In this document: positions 22,411 to 35,175 of the stretch, one piece after another | Position numbering within the stretch: the stretch's first letter is position 1 | Layout: every line of letters starts with the position of its first letter | From: Glandiceps talaboti | Lineage: Eukaryota; Hemichordata; Enteropneusta; Spengelidae | DNA: 64,000 nucleotides | Direction: 5' to 3' | Assembly (NCBI RefSeq): GCF_964340395.1 | Contig: NC_135557.1 | Coordinates: 17,076,367-17,140,366, forward strand | Made by a program: the position numbers and the translations under genes | Notes under the pieces: generated by a model | What the model was told of the DNA's origin: nothing | The model's input: only the letters and a program-made list of their open reading frames with translations | Database searches by the model: none

Positions 22411-25400
22411 AATTAATTAATTCTTTACACTTTTGCTCTCTGTTTCTCACCATACCAATAGCCAGCTGTTAATATTTTGAACTGTTGTTTTATGATTGTC
22501 AGAACAATCATTTGTACCCCTACTTTTCCTTACAAAATGGTAGGGTCCTATTGTTTTGTGGACCAATCCATTGTAAATAAGAAAAATATAGGGGTGTAAA
22601 GTTTTTTGAATTCCTAGTCAACATATAACATTTTTAGCAAGAAATGTATTTATTCAGTTTCTTTTTATACTGGGCCATAATTTGATTGATTGAAAGGGAA
22701 ATTTTATGAATGACTAATTGTAGAATTTATATACAAGATACTCTGATGTACATTTTAAAGTCTGAATGAGTGTATGATGACAAAAATATCCGTAGATAAA
22801 TGCAGTGTATTTGTTTTGCTTAGTTAATAGAAAATGTTATTCTATAAGCCCCACCACCACCACCCCCACCACCACCACCCCCACCCCGCGCCACTAGTCT
22901 TAAAGTGGTGAGAAGCTAAAACCCACGTGAGTTCCTTAAGTATTTTTATAAAGGTATCCCACCGGTGATTTTACTGAGGTGGTAAGTAGGTAAAATCTAC
23001 CTACATTCCCCAGTCATTTTGCCAGTGTTTTTATTAAGGTGGTAAAGTAGGTAAAATCTACCTGAATTCCCCAGTCATGTTTCTAATGTCTCCCACCACA
23101 TTTATCTGGTGATTTCCTAGAAACTGACTTTTATTGTATTTTAATGAATTATTTTAACTTCCTCAAATTATAACAAACACACTGCAGATGTTTAACAAGA
23201 AAATTTGATGATTTGATGTATTTTTTCAGCGGTGTGATTTTAATCATGTTTATAAATCAATGTCCACATTTATTTGTTTCATTGTATTGTATTGTTGTTT
23301 TCTGTTGTCATAGTAACAGTGTATGTTGAATTCAAACTGATTTTGAAAGCTGTGTACTGCATTGAAGTATAGATGAAATGTGATTGGACAATTCTCAACC
23401 AACCAACCAACCAATCACAGCATCTCTTTCAGATGCTATAATTTCTAGCCAACCAGGGTTAGACTTTGGAATACATAAGTTAGATTTTTTATAAAGAAGT
23501 TCAAAACCAAAGATCTCTTGCATAAATTAGCACACTTGTTTGTAGTGGGGTATTCCATTATTAAAAGGAGACGGAGCATGCTTTGGAGGGGCCGTGAGCT
23601 TGGTACAATTACTTCATTTTGAGCACTTGAATATTGTTCACCATGTAATATAGTTAGCTTACTTAATATGTTGGTGATGAAAGGATATTCCCCCAATGCA
23701 ATCTAAGGATTAAAAAACCATCTCCAAATTTCGGAGATAGATAAAGTGTCTCTGGTATGTGAACTTGAGTAGATGTCCTGCGTTTTAAGTCATCACTTTG
23801 GATAGCAGAAAAAACCAACATGTCAATATCACGATGAAATTCCACTTTTGTTATCTTTGCATTTTGATGTGTGATAAAGTTAATTTTTTGTTGCCTTATT
23901 TGTTTGAAAAGTAGAAAAAAGGTGAAGGAACTGATTATAGATTTAAAAATAACAGCTAACATTAACTCTGCTATTACACTTGGTAGCACAGAATTATGAT
24001 ACCAAATTATATAAAAACAATACTATTATATCATGTATGTATTATTGTATTCATCTACTACTAACGGGGGAAAATAAATTTGAGATTTTTTCTAACTTCT
24101 GTGTAGATTTTGTTTTAGTGTAGTGTGATAGCTTGCCATCCAAATGAAATTGTACAAAATGTATAAAAAAAGAAAGACTATGCAAGGTGGCCTGTGAGGG
24201 CGCTCTTTAAGGATGAGGTTGAGACGTGAATAGATGTTTATAGCATTATTGCCTGATTGCTTTTGTAACAACTGTCATTCTTGTCATGCTAATTTGAAAA
24301 TAGTTGTAAGTGTAAGGAACACAATTGTTTTGGATATGTAAGAAATTCAGTCTAGTCCTTACATTTCGTTTACAGGAAATATTTTCAAAATCCAGTTCTG
24401 TAAAGATATCTTTTGTTTTGTTTTTCATTTGGATGATGAGTGCGTGTTCAATCACAGTTTTTTTCATTTGGTAGATTTTTCAAACATTTTGTCAAAAAAA
24501 AACGTTTTTGCATATCTGAACTTTATTTTTTATTAGTCTTAGAATGTTTAGTTATTAGGTGTTGTCAGTATTATCCTAATCTAGACCTCATCTGAGTGGC
24601 AGCAAAGGGTGGGGGTGGGGTAGTAGGGGGTATTAATTACTGTTTGGGATGAAAAGATAGTGGGAATTACAAAATTACTCTTTAACGTGTATGTATGCTT
24701 AAAAAATTCAACAAATCAGAGATATTAGTTTTGTCTATGTTTTGCAGAAAAATAATGGGCATTTGAACGTCGTATGATACAATTTAAAACGTTTTTGTGT
24801 ACCTAGATAATGGTACTTTAAATCAGTAATTACAGTGTATGAATGGTGTTATGAAGTTTTACACTGAAGGATAAAATAGTACTCTGGTAGTTGAGCCTTC
24901 GGTTTACTAAGACCAATTCAAACTAAAATTATTGACACAACATGCTTATACAAGTGATGAGCTATTGAATGGACTTTTGGTCTAATTATAGTCTCAGTAG
25001 GGAGGTGTTTGAAAACTAGTTTATTCATGATGAAATTATAATGCTGTTTTGGGACTTCCAATGTTTACACTAGGTTAATCACAGGATGATTAGAATCACA
25101 CAACAGAGGAACTGCTATCACCCACTTGTGTAATCTACCACATTGAAGACCAATAGATTTAGTTTGCATCTATCTTAGTAAACTGAAGGCTAGATTACCA
25201 CTGTTGTAACGCCACTCTGAGTGACAAAAATAACCTTACCCACCCTCTCCTATTCTGACCACTAGTTTGATATTTTTTTTCCTAAAATTGGTAGGTTTGA
25301 CAAAGTTGTTTGACTAAACTTACTAAACATTTCTACCATAATACCATAAACTAGTTCTTCACATATTATCACCAAATGTATGGGCACCAGTAGTCTAGTT

Positions 25401-25940
25401 CCTGATGACCGTATTCCGGTTTTACCCTACATTATCTTCACACATGACTAGGGCACCTGCATGATCGAGAGTGGGTCATGTTAAGTGGTCTAAGCGTATT
25501 CATGTCCATATTAATGTATACATAAACTCCCTAACTTGACTATCAATGTGTATGCTGAGAATCTGAAGGTCAGAGTTCATAAGAATCACCCAAAGGAAAG
25601 ATGACGTTGCCTGGCAACAAGGAATGTATAAATTCATACTTGTATGGATAGTTGACATTAAAGAAGATAGAAAATTAACCAAAAATCCTGTGTATACTTG
25701 TATCTTTATTTTTTAGATTCTAAATTGGGTTGATATTAAAATCCATTTGACTGCTATTTGATCATTTTCATAGTGACACTGGTTGTTTTTCTTTGATTTA
25801 GCTGCCAATGGGTTTAATTTTTCTTAACTAACTAATGTTAGTAAAACCTTATTTTTATTGGGCATGATATGTTGAAGTGGAATAACCTGTAACCAAGGCC
25901 CCATGCAGTCAGTGTAATAATGGTCATTTATTCCTGACAT
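22411..25940. other. Intergenic region downstream of the Ig gene
   Basis: Mostly unique AT-rich sequence. It contains a CCACCACC-type low-complexity tract (22850-22886), diverged 74-bp-family copies (22965-23095) and a possible G-quadruplex run at 24606-24629 (four G-runs: GGG, GGGGG, GGGG, GGGGG). No supportable gene was seen. Confidence 0.5.
22965..23095. repeat. 74-bp GGTAAAAT family, two tandem copies
   Basis: GAGGTGGTAAGTAGGTAAAA followed by TCTACCT.CATTCCCCAGTC occurs twice, about 60 bases apart, with a leading TTTTTAT.AAGGTGGTA. Confidence 0.65.
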
Positions 25941-26133
25941 CTGTAATCCAAACAATCATAGCTCCCTCTTAGATGTACACACACAAATTCCCCACAAGCG
26001 TAACTCTAGATGTACTCCTGTGTACCTTCGCTGTTACTCGCTTCTCTGGTTCAACGATATACCTAGAGTTACATTGGATGGGAGTCAAGTAGAAGAAATT
26101 ATAAATTACTCCAAATTCTCTAATTACCAACTA

Positions 26134-26426
26134 CTCATTGTCAGACTCACATAAGTTGCCCTGTGTCAGACACAAAAAAGTCACTCAGTGTCGGACTCAA
26201 ATTAGATGCTCAGTGTTAGACTCAAATAAGTTGCTGTGTCGGCTTCAAAATAGATGCTCAGTGTCAGATTCAAAATAGATGCTCAGTGTCACACATAAAT
26301 AAGTTGCTGTGTCGGACACAAATTACATGCTCATTGTCAGACTCAAATAAGTTGCTCAGTGTCAGACACAAATTAGATGCTCAGTGTCAAACATAAATAA
26401 GTTGCTCAGTGTCGGACACAAATTAG
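26134..26426. repeat. 25-bp VNTR, about 12 copies
   Basis: The unit is CTCAGTGTCRGACWCAAAT plus either TAGATG or AAGTTG. The two end-types alternate irregularly along the array. The units are contiguous without unique spacers, so this is not a CRISPR array. Confidence 0.9.
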
Positions 26427-26759
26427 TTTAATCTCAGTTCATTTTTGCATGCATCATCAGAGCCAAGTAAACCACTGTATAAGATATTATATAATTTGTA
26501 ACTGACTCAAATGTATATTATAGTATTCAGAAAATATAAAAAAATTCCCTTAATTTTGAAACAAAGTGTGCATTTTACTGACATGCAAAGCCAGTATGAG
26601 GATATATTGCTCATCACCAAAAAAAAAAATTGAAATGCCAAAATATGGGTAGGTCGGGCCCGTTGAACAGCTTTTTTTTCTGGCCTTAGGAAAGGAATAA
26701 CAGTTTACAGGCGACTGTGACACTGAAGTACATCTAACATTGGAATGGTGTAACTTTCG

Positions 26760-27125
26760 AGGTACTTCACCGACAGTGGTACATCGGAGTACAATGTTAC
26801 TGTTACGTTAGCGTAACTCAACCTCGGTGTTACATCGGAGTATGTACACTCGCATGTTCACTGACCAGTCTGCATACGCTGTACCTGCAGAAGAGACATG
26901 CAGCTGAACGTCAGTGGAGATCTACACCGCAGTACCGCTAGATGAGAAATCAGTGTTACGTTAGCGTAACTCTCCCTTAGTGTTACATCGGAGTATGTAC
27001 ACTACTAGCATTACATCGTCGAGGTCAAGTGATGTACCTGCAGAAGAAGAATGTAGCAGACCACCAGTGTAGTTCTTCACCGTTGTACCACCAGCAGAGA
27101 AGCCGTTGTTACACTAGCGTAACTC
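26760..27125. repeat. 153-bp tandem repeat with palindromic GTTACGTTAGCGTAAC core
   Basis: GTTACGTTAGCGTAAC starts at 26802 and 26955 and as GTTACACTAGCGTAAC at 27108, exactly 153 bases apart each time. Shared blocks follow at fixed offsets: GTGTTACATCGGAGTATGTA and TGTACCTGCAGAAG. A diverged partial unit precedes (GTACATCGGAGTACAATG). The period is 51 codons, and one frame is nearly open across the array except for two TAG codons. Function unknown. Confidence 0.8.
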
Positions 27126-27389
27126 ACCTCCAGCAATACGTCGAGGGGGGAATTTGCGTGTGTAGTCGTATACGTTATACTTTACATTTCTTTCGTTTTC
27201 CATCGTCTGTGTAAGGTTGATGTGTAATCCAAACAATATCGCCCTCTTAAATGTACTTGCAAACGTTACATTACTATCGTTTTCAATCGTCAAGATCGAT
27301 AAAATCTCACTTTGATAATTCAAAGATACCTGGGAGAGAGAGAGTAATTTACAAAAAAACAGTCGTTTTATAGAAATCATTTAAAGAAC

Positions 27390-27513
<124 letters not shown>

Positions 27514-27879
27514 ATTATATTTATGTAAATTCAAATAGTTTTTACCAACTATTCCCTTTGAACACTGAAATCACGAGTTTTGCAATTTTCTCTTTAGTCA
27601 TGCAATATACAACCGCAATAGCTTTCCCGTCACCTGTTTTAGGCAGTAGTCTTACCGAAGTTCATTGATGTCTTTACATGTAAAACAAAGAAAGAATAAC
27701 AAACATGGACATCAAACGCCGTACTGCAAGTTTGGAACTGGGTCCATTATCTGTTCTACAAACTGAAATTTTGAAGTTGTGAAATTATCGAGAAAAAAAA
27801 GTTATCAGTGTATAAGTTGTTGATGTTGTAGTTGCAAAGCAAAACAGACAGAAAAAATCTGCATATTCTCACGCAAATG

Positions 27880-28660
27880 ATTAAAATTTAGCCACTCGCA
27901 AACTGCCACTCATGTTGTTCGCGCCTTTCAACATCGCCCCGGGGGGAAAACAAGATGAGCCTGGTAGTCTTGTCATTCGAGCGCTCAACAGGTAAAATTT
28001 CGAATAGCGACAAAACACAAAACTTGAGTATTCGCATACATTCGCACTTACATGAGGTTAATAACTAGTGTAGTTTGTATGGGAACCCTAACCACAATAG
28101 TGCAATTCAATCTCTTCAAAAGTCTTCAACGAAAAGAACGGACTGTAAACTTTAGAAAGTGGGGCGGAGCAACAATCCGAGTGCAACGAAGCGTGAATAT
28201 TTGCATATCATTTGAATAATTGTCAGCTGCTGTGTATATCTTGGTGGTATCTGACCGCTGATATCGTTCGTTCGGCAGTAATATGACAGTCCATTCAACT
28301 TTCACAGCAGTTATATGCAAAGTAACTCAAGCAGACGAATTTCACCAGATTTCACTCGAATTTTGGAGCCTTCACCCGAAAGGTAGGTACCATGGAGCTG
28401 TTAGGTAGCAGTTAGGATCGCAAGAGGCGACAAACAAACGCAGTTTCGCGACTAACTGTGAAAACTTTTGCCCTAGGGCGGAAGAAACAAACTCGAGAGA
28501 AGAATACAAACTTACCTCTCGAATTTCGACGCAAAATTCATGCCACGCTTCGTTAGATCGCCGCGTTCATGTATGAGAGGTCAGAATTTCTCACAACGCC
28601 AGAAATATTTGCTCGTTAGGGACATGTTCTGAGGTTTTACCGGTGATTGGACCGTGTTTT
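27880..28660 (+). promoter_or_regulatory. CpG-enriched block: candidate promoter and untranslated first exon of a second gene
   Basis: CG dinucleotides are much denser than in flanking DNA (for example GTTCGCGCCTTTC, ATTCGAGCGCTC, CAGTTTCGCGAC, TTCGACGC, GATCGCCGCGTTCATG). This suggests an unmethylated promoter-like island in an otherwise CG-poor region. A plausible donor, CCGAAAG followed by GTAGGT, lies at 28382/28383. No coding exon is evident nearby, so an untranslated first exon, a non-coding RNA, or a divergent minus-strand gene are all possible. The + strand is a guess. Confidence 0.35.
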
Positions 28661-30195
28661 GGGTGTCCCACGTGTGTGTTGTGATAGTTGCTTTCAAGGG
28701 TGTTCTTGTCTAAAAAGTTCCACTCAATGGAGAGGCTTTCTTGATTTGCAACTACCATACTATGAAAACATAGCCAATCTTTTGTCAGTGGTCAGCTCAT
28801 GTTCCCCTCTCGAGTTTCTAGTTCTTGACTGTGGAATTTCAGTCGAGACGGATTTTCGCTGGGATGTGTGAAATGTCTTGTTGGAATTAACGTGTCTGTC
28901 ATGTCTGTGAACAGAACGGATTAACATTACACAAGATATTTGACGTAACGTTCGGCTTCGACGAGTGACTGAACGTTGCTGAACTATATTAACTACCCAT
29001 TCATAAACGCTAACACATTTGTCAGCGGTCCTAAATTAGTTTTTGCCTCATTATATGGCAGTGAAGTGAGCAGTAGAGGTTCTGAAACTGATTTAGTTGC
29101 TTCAAAGACACAGTTGTATCTTCGCCCTGGGCAGCGTCTTCCGCATTCATTACAAGCAGTTTATTTATAGTGAAGGTCATGGGCATACAATCGCCATGGA
29201 ACAGATAGTTGTTTGTAAGCAATAGCTGGGAGCTGTAGTAGGCCTGACATGGAATTATTACCTCTGGCTATCTTAGATACTTAAATATTTTATTAAATAT
29301 TGTGATACACAGAACAGAAAAAACAATCATTTTGTTTTGAGAGAAAATGAAGCTATTTGCATGGGTGTAAGTGAAACTTCGAGGACAGATAACCACGCTT
29401 GCATACTATACGTAGATCGACCGACGTCCCAGGGTGTGTTATCAAACTCGATTCTGTAGTGGTATGGTCCCGTGCAAAAGTCAGAATCGGCTCTTGTAAT
29501 TCCCGTCAGTAAGCAGGACTATGCATTCACATGTCTAGTAAATAAGTTTTTAACAACATTGAGAACTTTTGAAAACTTTGGTGAAGCAAAATTTGAAAAG
29601 ACAATATTTGATAATTTAATTAATTAATTAAATAATTAATTAAATTATTATCTCACAGCTGGAATGGAAGGGTTTGTGTGACATATCCCATGATGATTAA
29701 GGGTTACAGTTAATTAAAAAGAGGTCAGTTTGTTGAATTTCAAAAATGCCAGACTAGAGGGGACCAAGTTTTAAAAAAAATGAAAATGTTATTTGAATGA
29801 ACAAGCCTCTTGCATATTTGACACTGATATTCTTTGATTGATTGATTTATTGACTGATTGATTGGTTTTTAGTCCACCAGAAAGTGAACAAAATATAAAA
29901 ATACAAACTTTGACAGTATTAGAAAAAAAAATTTGTGTGAAAACCATGAAAATAGTTTTCTAGGAACTGATCAAAATCCATGGACCAGATAGAGATATGC
30001 AGATGATGTTGTTGCGTACAAGGGGTCTTTGGATCAAGCAAGGTAGTGTATATGAAAAATATAACACTTACATGACTGAGATAATGTTACAGAGTAAATT
30101 TAAAGAGTCAGAAAAGAAAGTTCATTCGCTGAAAAAAAAAATTATTTAAGTTTGTCTTAAATTTCAGTTTGTAGTGAACTGCAAATCTTGTACTA
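28661..30195. other. Intergenic or intronic, nothing coding recognised
   Basis: Short open frames (for example 28647-28871) lack splice support or a recognised domain. At about 29613-29650 there is an AT-only palindrome built from TTAATTAA units. Confidence 0.45.
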
Positions 30196-30199
30196 AGGC

Positions 30200-30575
30200 C
30201 TAATAAAAAAAAATTGTGTGGTTCCGATTACGCTCAATTTTAGAATAGGTGGGGTAGGTAAATTTTTAATTTTATTTTATCATAATTTTTTCTGTGTGAG
30301 TGTCTAGTTCAGGTTTTCCATTGTTTTCCAAATGGTCTCTGTGTTATTTAGTTCTTCTCATCAGATGTACAGCCATTACAGATTGGAAGAACAGTTTTAG
30401 AGTGTCTTTTTAAGTTGATATCAGTTTCCACATCCACTATTTCTCATGAGAATTCAAAATTTTTGCGATTTTATTATTTTTTCTTCGAATACGTAAAAAA
30501 AAGTTTAGGGTCAGCAGTGAAAAGCTAGGTGGGATCAAGTAACCGGAACCAAACAAATTATTTTTTTTTAGCTCT
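30200..30575. mobile_element. TIR element E (non-autonomous DNA element)
   Basis: The left end TAATAAAAAAAAATTGTGTG, continuing GTTCCGATTACGCTCAA, is an imperfect inverted copy of the right end, which contains GGGATCAAGTAACCGGAACC and AAACAAATTATTTTTTTTTA. The interior is AT-rich and non-coding. A further related right end lies at 30835-30909. Confidence 0.5.
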
Positions 30576-30834
30576 AAGGTGAAAAAAGAATAATTGTGTT
30601 TCTGATAACATGGAAAATATTGTATGTAGGTTGGAATTTTATTTTAGTATATTTTATCTTTTTAATTTTAATTTTTTGAAAAACATTACTTTTACCCAAA
30701 AAACAAACAAAATGTCAGTCCTTCTGTGATAGTTTGATGAAATATGTACATACATCGCTGGGGAAAGAAAACAAACGTGCATGAAGGTCAAGAAGACAAA
30801 GAATTTCTTATCTTTTTGTTTTAAATATTTAAAA

Positions 30835-30909
30835 AAATGTTTGGGGTCGGTGACTTAAACTAGGATCGATCGGGTTATCACAAATACACAATTTTTATTT
30901 AGCCTAATC
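30835..30909. mobile_element. Extra terminal segment of element E
   Basis: TTGGGGTCGGTGACTT, then GGGTTATCACAAATACACAA and TTTTTATTTAGCC. Its reverse complement resembles the left end at 30200, so this may be the true right end of a longer nested element. Confidence 0.4.
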
Positions 30910-31982
30910 AATGGTGTTTTCCCTGAAAAAATAATAATCATTATAGTAATTTGCATAACAAAGGCATTTTTGTTATGTTAATTAATTTTTACACAAAAGA
31001 AATGATGAGGTTGATATCACAAGCAAGTATTTGTTAGCTTTGGGAGAACTCATGAGTTACGCATGAAAACACACATACATATATACAGGTCTACATACTG
31101 TAAGTCTAGAAAATGTTTCAAATGACAAATGTTTGTTACTTGAAGTTCACTTCTGTGAGAATACAACCACTGACATTGAAGCATAGACAAATGTATGTAA
31201 GTTGCATCCTGTTGCAAGCTGGGAACGGAAACAAGTTAATTGGATTACTAATTCTTGGCACAGCATCTTGGAACTACAGACTTGTATTAGATGTCATCAT
31301 TTAAAAAGAACAGATTTATGGCCTCTTTACATGATAGTTCACATTCACAAACAAGTTTGAAATTCCCTTGGCATTTCATGTACACATAAAAATCATGTAC
31401 ACATAAAAACCCTAAAAAACTATCAACCATGAAATGTAATATAAATTTCTGCTGTTCCAACATGCTGTGCAAATTAAGTGTTATTAATCCAATTCATTTG
31501 TTTACTTTTGTCAATGCTTTGATGTCAGCAGTTGTATGTAGTGGCTAACATACCCGGTTCAACAATATGATACACCACCTGATGCGCAAGTGTGGCATAC
31601 TCGGGGTATTTACACAAGAGTTTGCAGTGTTTTCTACCGTCATAGTGAGTGAAAGTGCAGCAGAAGACCCTGCAAATACCAGTGCAAATACCCTGACTAG
31701 ACATACTGGCACTCTCATGACATGGGGTTCTGTTATCATTATATGTTTTTTCAGAAGTGGCAAATTTCTGAAAAAATCACAATGTGTTCTCGCATGTTTT
31801 TTTTTTCAAGGAATAATCAATCCATTTGCATATCATTTGCATACAGATATGCAATAATGTTTTCGGCATTGTACTACAGTGCATGTACCCATGTTTATTA
31901 TGTATGTACCAGTGATTATTTGCACCAGTGTGTGCGCGTGCATGTGCGCGTGCGTGCGTGCGTGCGTGCGTACTAGTGAGGA
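30910..31982. other. Intergenic or intronic
   Basis: Nothing coding was recognised. A short GTGC-type alternating purine-pyrimidine run, able to form Z-DNA, lies at 31930-31972. Confidence 0.45.
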
Positions 31983-32258
31983 TTCGAAATGAACAGTAGT
32001 CCCATGCCCACAGACTACCAATTCTTGTCATGGGACTACCATAATTTGTAGCTGGTATCCCACTCAGGCTACCACTGATTATGTGATGATGTAAAGGATG
32101 GAAAATTTACAGACATGAAAGTATTTTAATAACACACATTTTTCCAATAACGGAACTCTAATTTCAGTTCAGGAATATGGTCACAATCCTTGGGCTACCA
32201 CTTTCTGAAATGGGTAGTCCACTAGGACCACTGAGGAAAATAGTTAATCTCAGGCCCT
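31983..32258. mobile_element. Element C, copy 1 (about 280 bp)
   Basis: Shares CAGACTACCAATTCTTG, CATGGGACTACCATAATTTG, CTGATTATGTGATGAT and CTTGGGCTACCACT, in order, with copies at 43425 and 53344. The ends are rough inverted complements (ACAGTAGTCC versus GGACTACC type). No coding capacity. Confidence 0.75.
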
Positions 32259-32289
32259 GTATTATACTAGTAATTAGGGGAAAATAGTG

Positions 32290-32660
32290 AGAAAGATATG
32301 TTGCATTGGACAGTCAAAGAAAAATATTATTCCACAAATTTGAATGATGTGAAAGAAACTAATCAGTGAAGGATGTATGTACCCCATCAACAAAATTGTT
32401 ATTTGGTAAATTTGAATGACGTGAAAGAAAGAAAACTGTGATAAATAAGTTAGATTTGATTATCAATGAAACAGCAAATTTGTATGACGATAGATGAAAT
32501 GGGATAGATTGGTGAAAAATATGTATTAGATTCAACAAACGGTGAAAGAAAAATATTATGCAAATTTGAATGATGTGACAGTAACAATCGGTGACAAATA
32601 TGAACCGTCAAAAATATATTACTTTGCAAATGTGAATGACATGAAAGAAACAAATTCCTG
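32290..32660. repeat. Diverged minisatellite, unit about 60 bp
   Basis: GCAAATTTGAATGATGTGAM, then AGAAA.AAT and GGTGA.AAATATG recur about six times with many substitutions. Confidence 0.65.
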
Positions 32661-33628
32661 ATGGCCCCCGCCTCTTGTACATACTTAAGGTAGACTGGAC
32701 ATAAATTTAGGTTTCCTGTTTCATCTCTGAAATGATAGACTATCGCGTCTCTGTGTCGCCAGTCTCCCCTTCAACTTTAATAGAACAAGCCATCCAGAAA
32801 CGACCGTGGCAGATGGATTTATTTCAGTTCCTGCCCCAGTGACAAGAATTAATAAAAAAATCAGGAAGAATGAGTAAATGAAAGTTCCTTGCATTGAGGT
32901 TTTCAGTCGGAGGAAATGCCTGCTTTGTGGTTGCTAGGAAATTGAGGAAAGTGAATGGAAATGAATAGCAAGGACTAATTAATGTTCTGTTAAGTTGCCA
33001 TTTTGTTGTGTCAAGTCAATGTAACTATTATGTTAAGGGAAAAGCATCAAGATGAGCCAATTTCTGACATTTGAGAGTTTGTGTTCTCCTAGCATAGACT
33101 CATGTCATGCCAGGATTTTGGCGATCAGCTCGTCCCATCATGCCTAGCATAAGGTTAACAGGTGTGTATTCAAACCTAGTATATTTTAATCATTCATACA
33201 CAAGTTCTCTTCTTCCACTTTTGATTGAGAAATAGACATGTTTTGAACAAATCATTAGTCATTCTCCAGTGCCTAACTGGATCTGACAGAATGATCCAAA
33301 TTTACTGGAGGTATTGAGTAACCAGAGATGTGAAAAGGTTAGCTTCAATATATGTAAATTCAGGTGTGAAAGTACTTATCAGCTATGTACATCTAACTGT
33401 CCACCTTCTGTGATGATGTCACTGTAGATTGATGGAATGTCATATTTTTCTACATTGGCATTAAGTGACGGATTGTTAACTTTGATGTACATGGCCTCCA
33501 ACAGTGTTCTTTTGAGATAGAAGAAGAGAACTTGTGTATGAATCTTAGTTCTTCCATGATAAAGTATGTTCAAATAGTGTCATGCACTGTAGATTCTCAA
33601 CAGAAAACTTAATTTCATCAAGCAGCAT
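32661..33628. other. Intergenic or intronic, nothing recognised
   Basis: No repeat copies or exon candidates were recognised. Confidence 0.4.
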
Positions 33629-33706
33629 TGTAACAAAATATCAGAGTGTTCCGATATTTCAACGACTAACGGTCGAAATATCGGAACACTCTGATATTTT
33701 GTTACA
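33629..33706. repeat. Perfect inverted repeat, 32-bp arms, 14-base loop
   Basis: Arm 1 at 33629-33660 (TGTAACAAAATATCAGAGTG, then TTCCGATATTTC) is the exact reverse complement of arm 2 at 33675-33706. The loop is AACGACTAACGGTC. A transcript would form a perfect 32-bp stem. It may be a young foldback element or the end of a retroelement. Confidence 0.95.
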
Positions 33707-34120
33707 CTGTTGATTGATGTGAAGTTTTTTGTTGAGAATACATAATATGGTAATGGTGATTACATCATACCAGTATACTCTCCTTGTTAGTTCTAATTAC
33801 AAGGTAATGCTGTGACATCTCACTGTCATCTCTCATTTAAAACCCACTAAAAATTTGCATCGGCTATCTTGCCAATGCTTCATGGATGTAATAAACCAAG
33901 AGTCGATAGCCAATATCTGTCATGACTAGACTACATTGTGTATTCAAGTTTATGTTGGATTTTCACAAGTAGGGCTTAAGTTGGTCAACCTATGTCTTTG
34001 TTTTCACTCAAATTGTTTGTATACATGTCTGTGATTGAAAGGAGAACATCAGTCTAAGTATATTCAAATGGATTTTTCTAGCCCAGAATTTCATTTTACC
34101 ACCAACAGAGTTAAAAGTAT

Positions 34121-34580
<460 letters not shown>

Positions 34581-34744
34581 AAAGTGAAAACAATAAATAT
34601 TGACTTGGTTTCTCTTTCTACTAGAAAATTCTGCTAAATTTTTGATGCTCCACTAAATCCAAGAGATTAGAATTTCTGTAATTTATTGCATATTAGTATG
34701 GATTAGGTAAATTGCAAAAGACTTGTTTGTGGATTCATAGAGGG

Positions 34745-35175
34745 AGGAGAATGGTCTGATAGTTATAATGACTGACTTGACATCAGCAGGTCGCAGGTTA
34801 AGTATTGTAACTGTCGTTTGTTACTGAATGACTATAATCCTTGGTGAACCATGATTATACTTCACTTAGTCCAGCTGTATAATAGGGAACTTGCACACCT
34901 GCCATGTTGAATGTTGCATCATGGGAAATGTGATCATAAATACTAATGAATTGGTATTGTAAACAATACTGTTACAATGTTTGCAACCACGAATGATCAA
35001 TTCATAATTACCCTGACCATTGTCGGAGGTTTATTTTATCGGTAGCTCCAGATTAGGTATTATGATAACCACAGATAACCCCATAGTTCTTTGTGTCTGA
35101 GCATGCTCAGTCTGGATTGCAAGTTCCCTATTGGGAATCTGGTAGGATAGAAGTTGTGAGTGCTTTATGTGGGAA
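34745..35175 (+). mobile_element. SINE family B copy split by an insertion
   Basis: The head (ATAGTTATAATGACTGAC, then AGGTCGCAGGTT) and body (AACCATGATTATACTTCA, GTCCAGCTGTATAAT) to about 34890 match 11282 onward. The match resumes at about 35128 with GGGAATCTGGTAGGATAG. The intervening roughly 240 bases are unrelated, are bracketed by AGGGAACTTGC and GCAAGTTCCCT, and contain GCATCATGGGAAATG. Confidence 0.6.

Noticed and set aside
26870-27214. A functional cysteine-rich repeat protein from the 153-bp array
   Set aside because: Two in-frame TAG codons and no start or splice context; retained only as a possible decayed coding repeat.
33629-33706. Hammerhead ribozyme
   Set aside because: CTGAT and GAAA occur, but the required CTGANGA core and stem order are not present.
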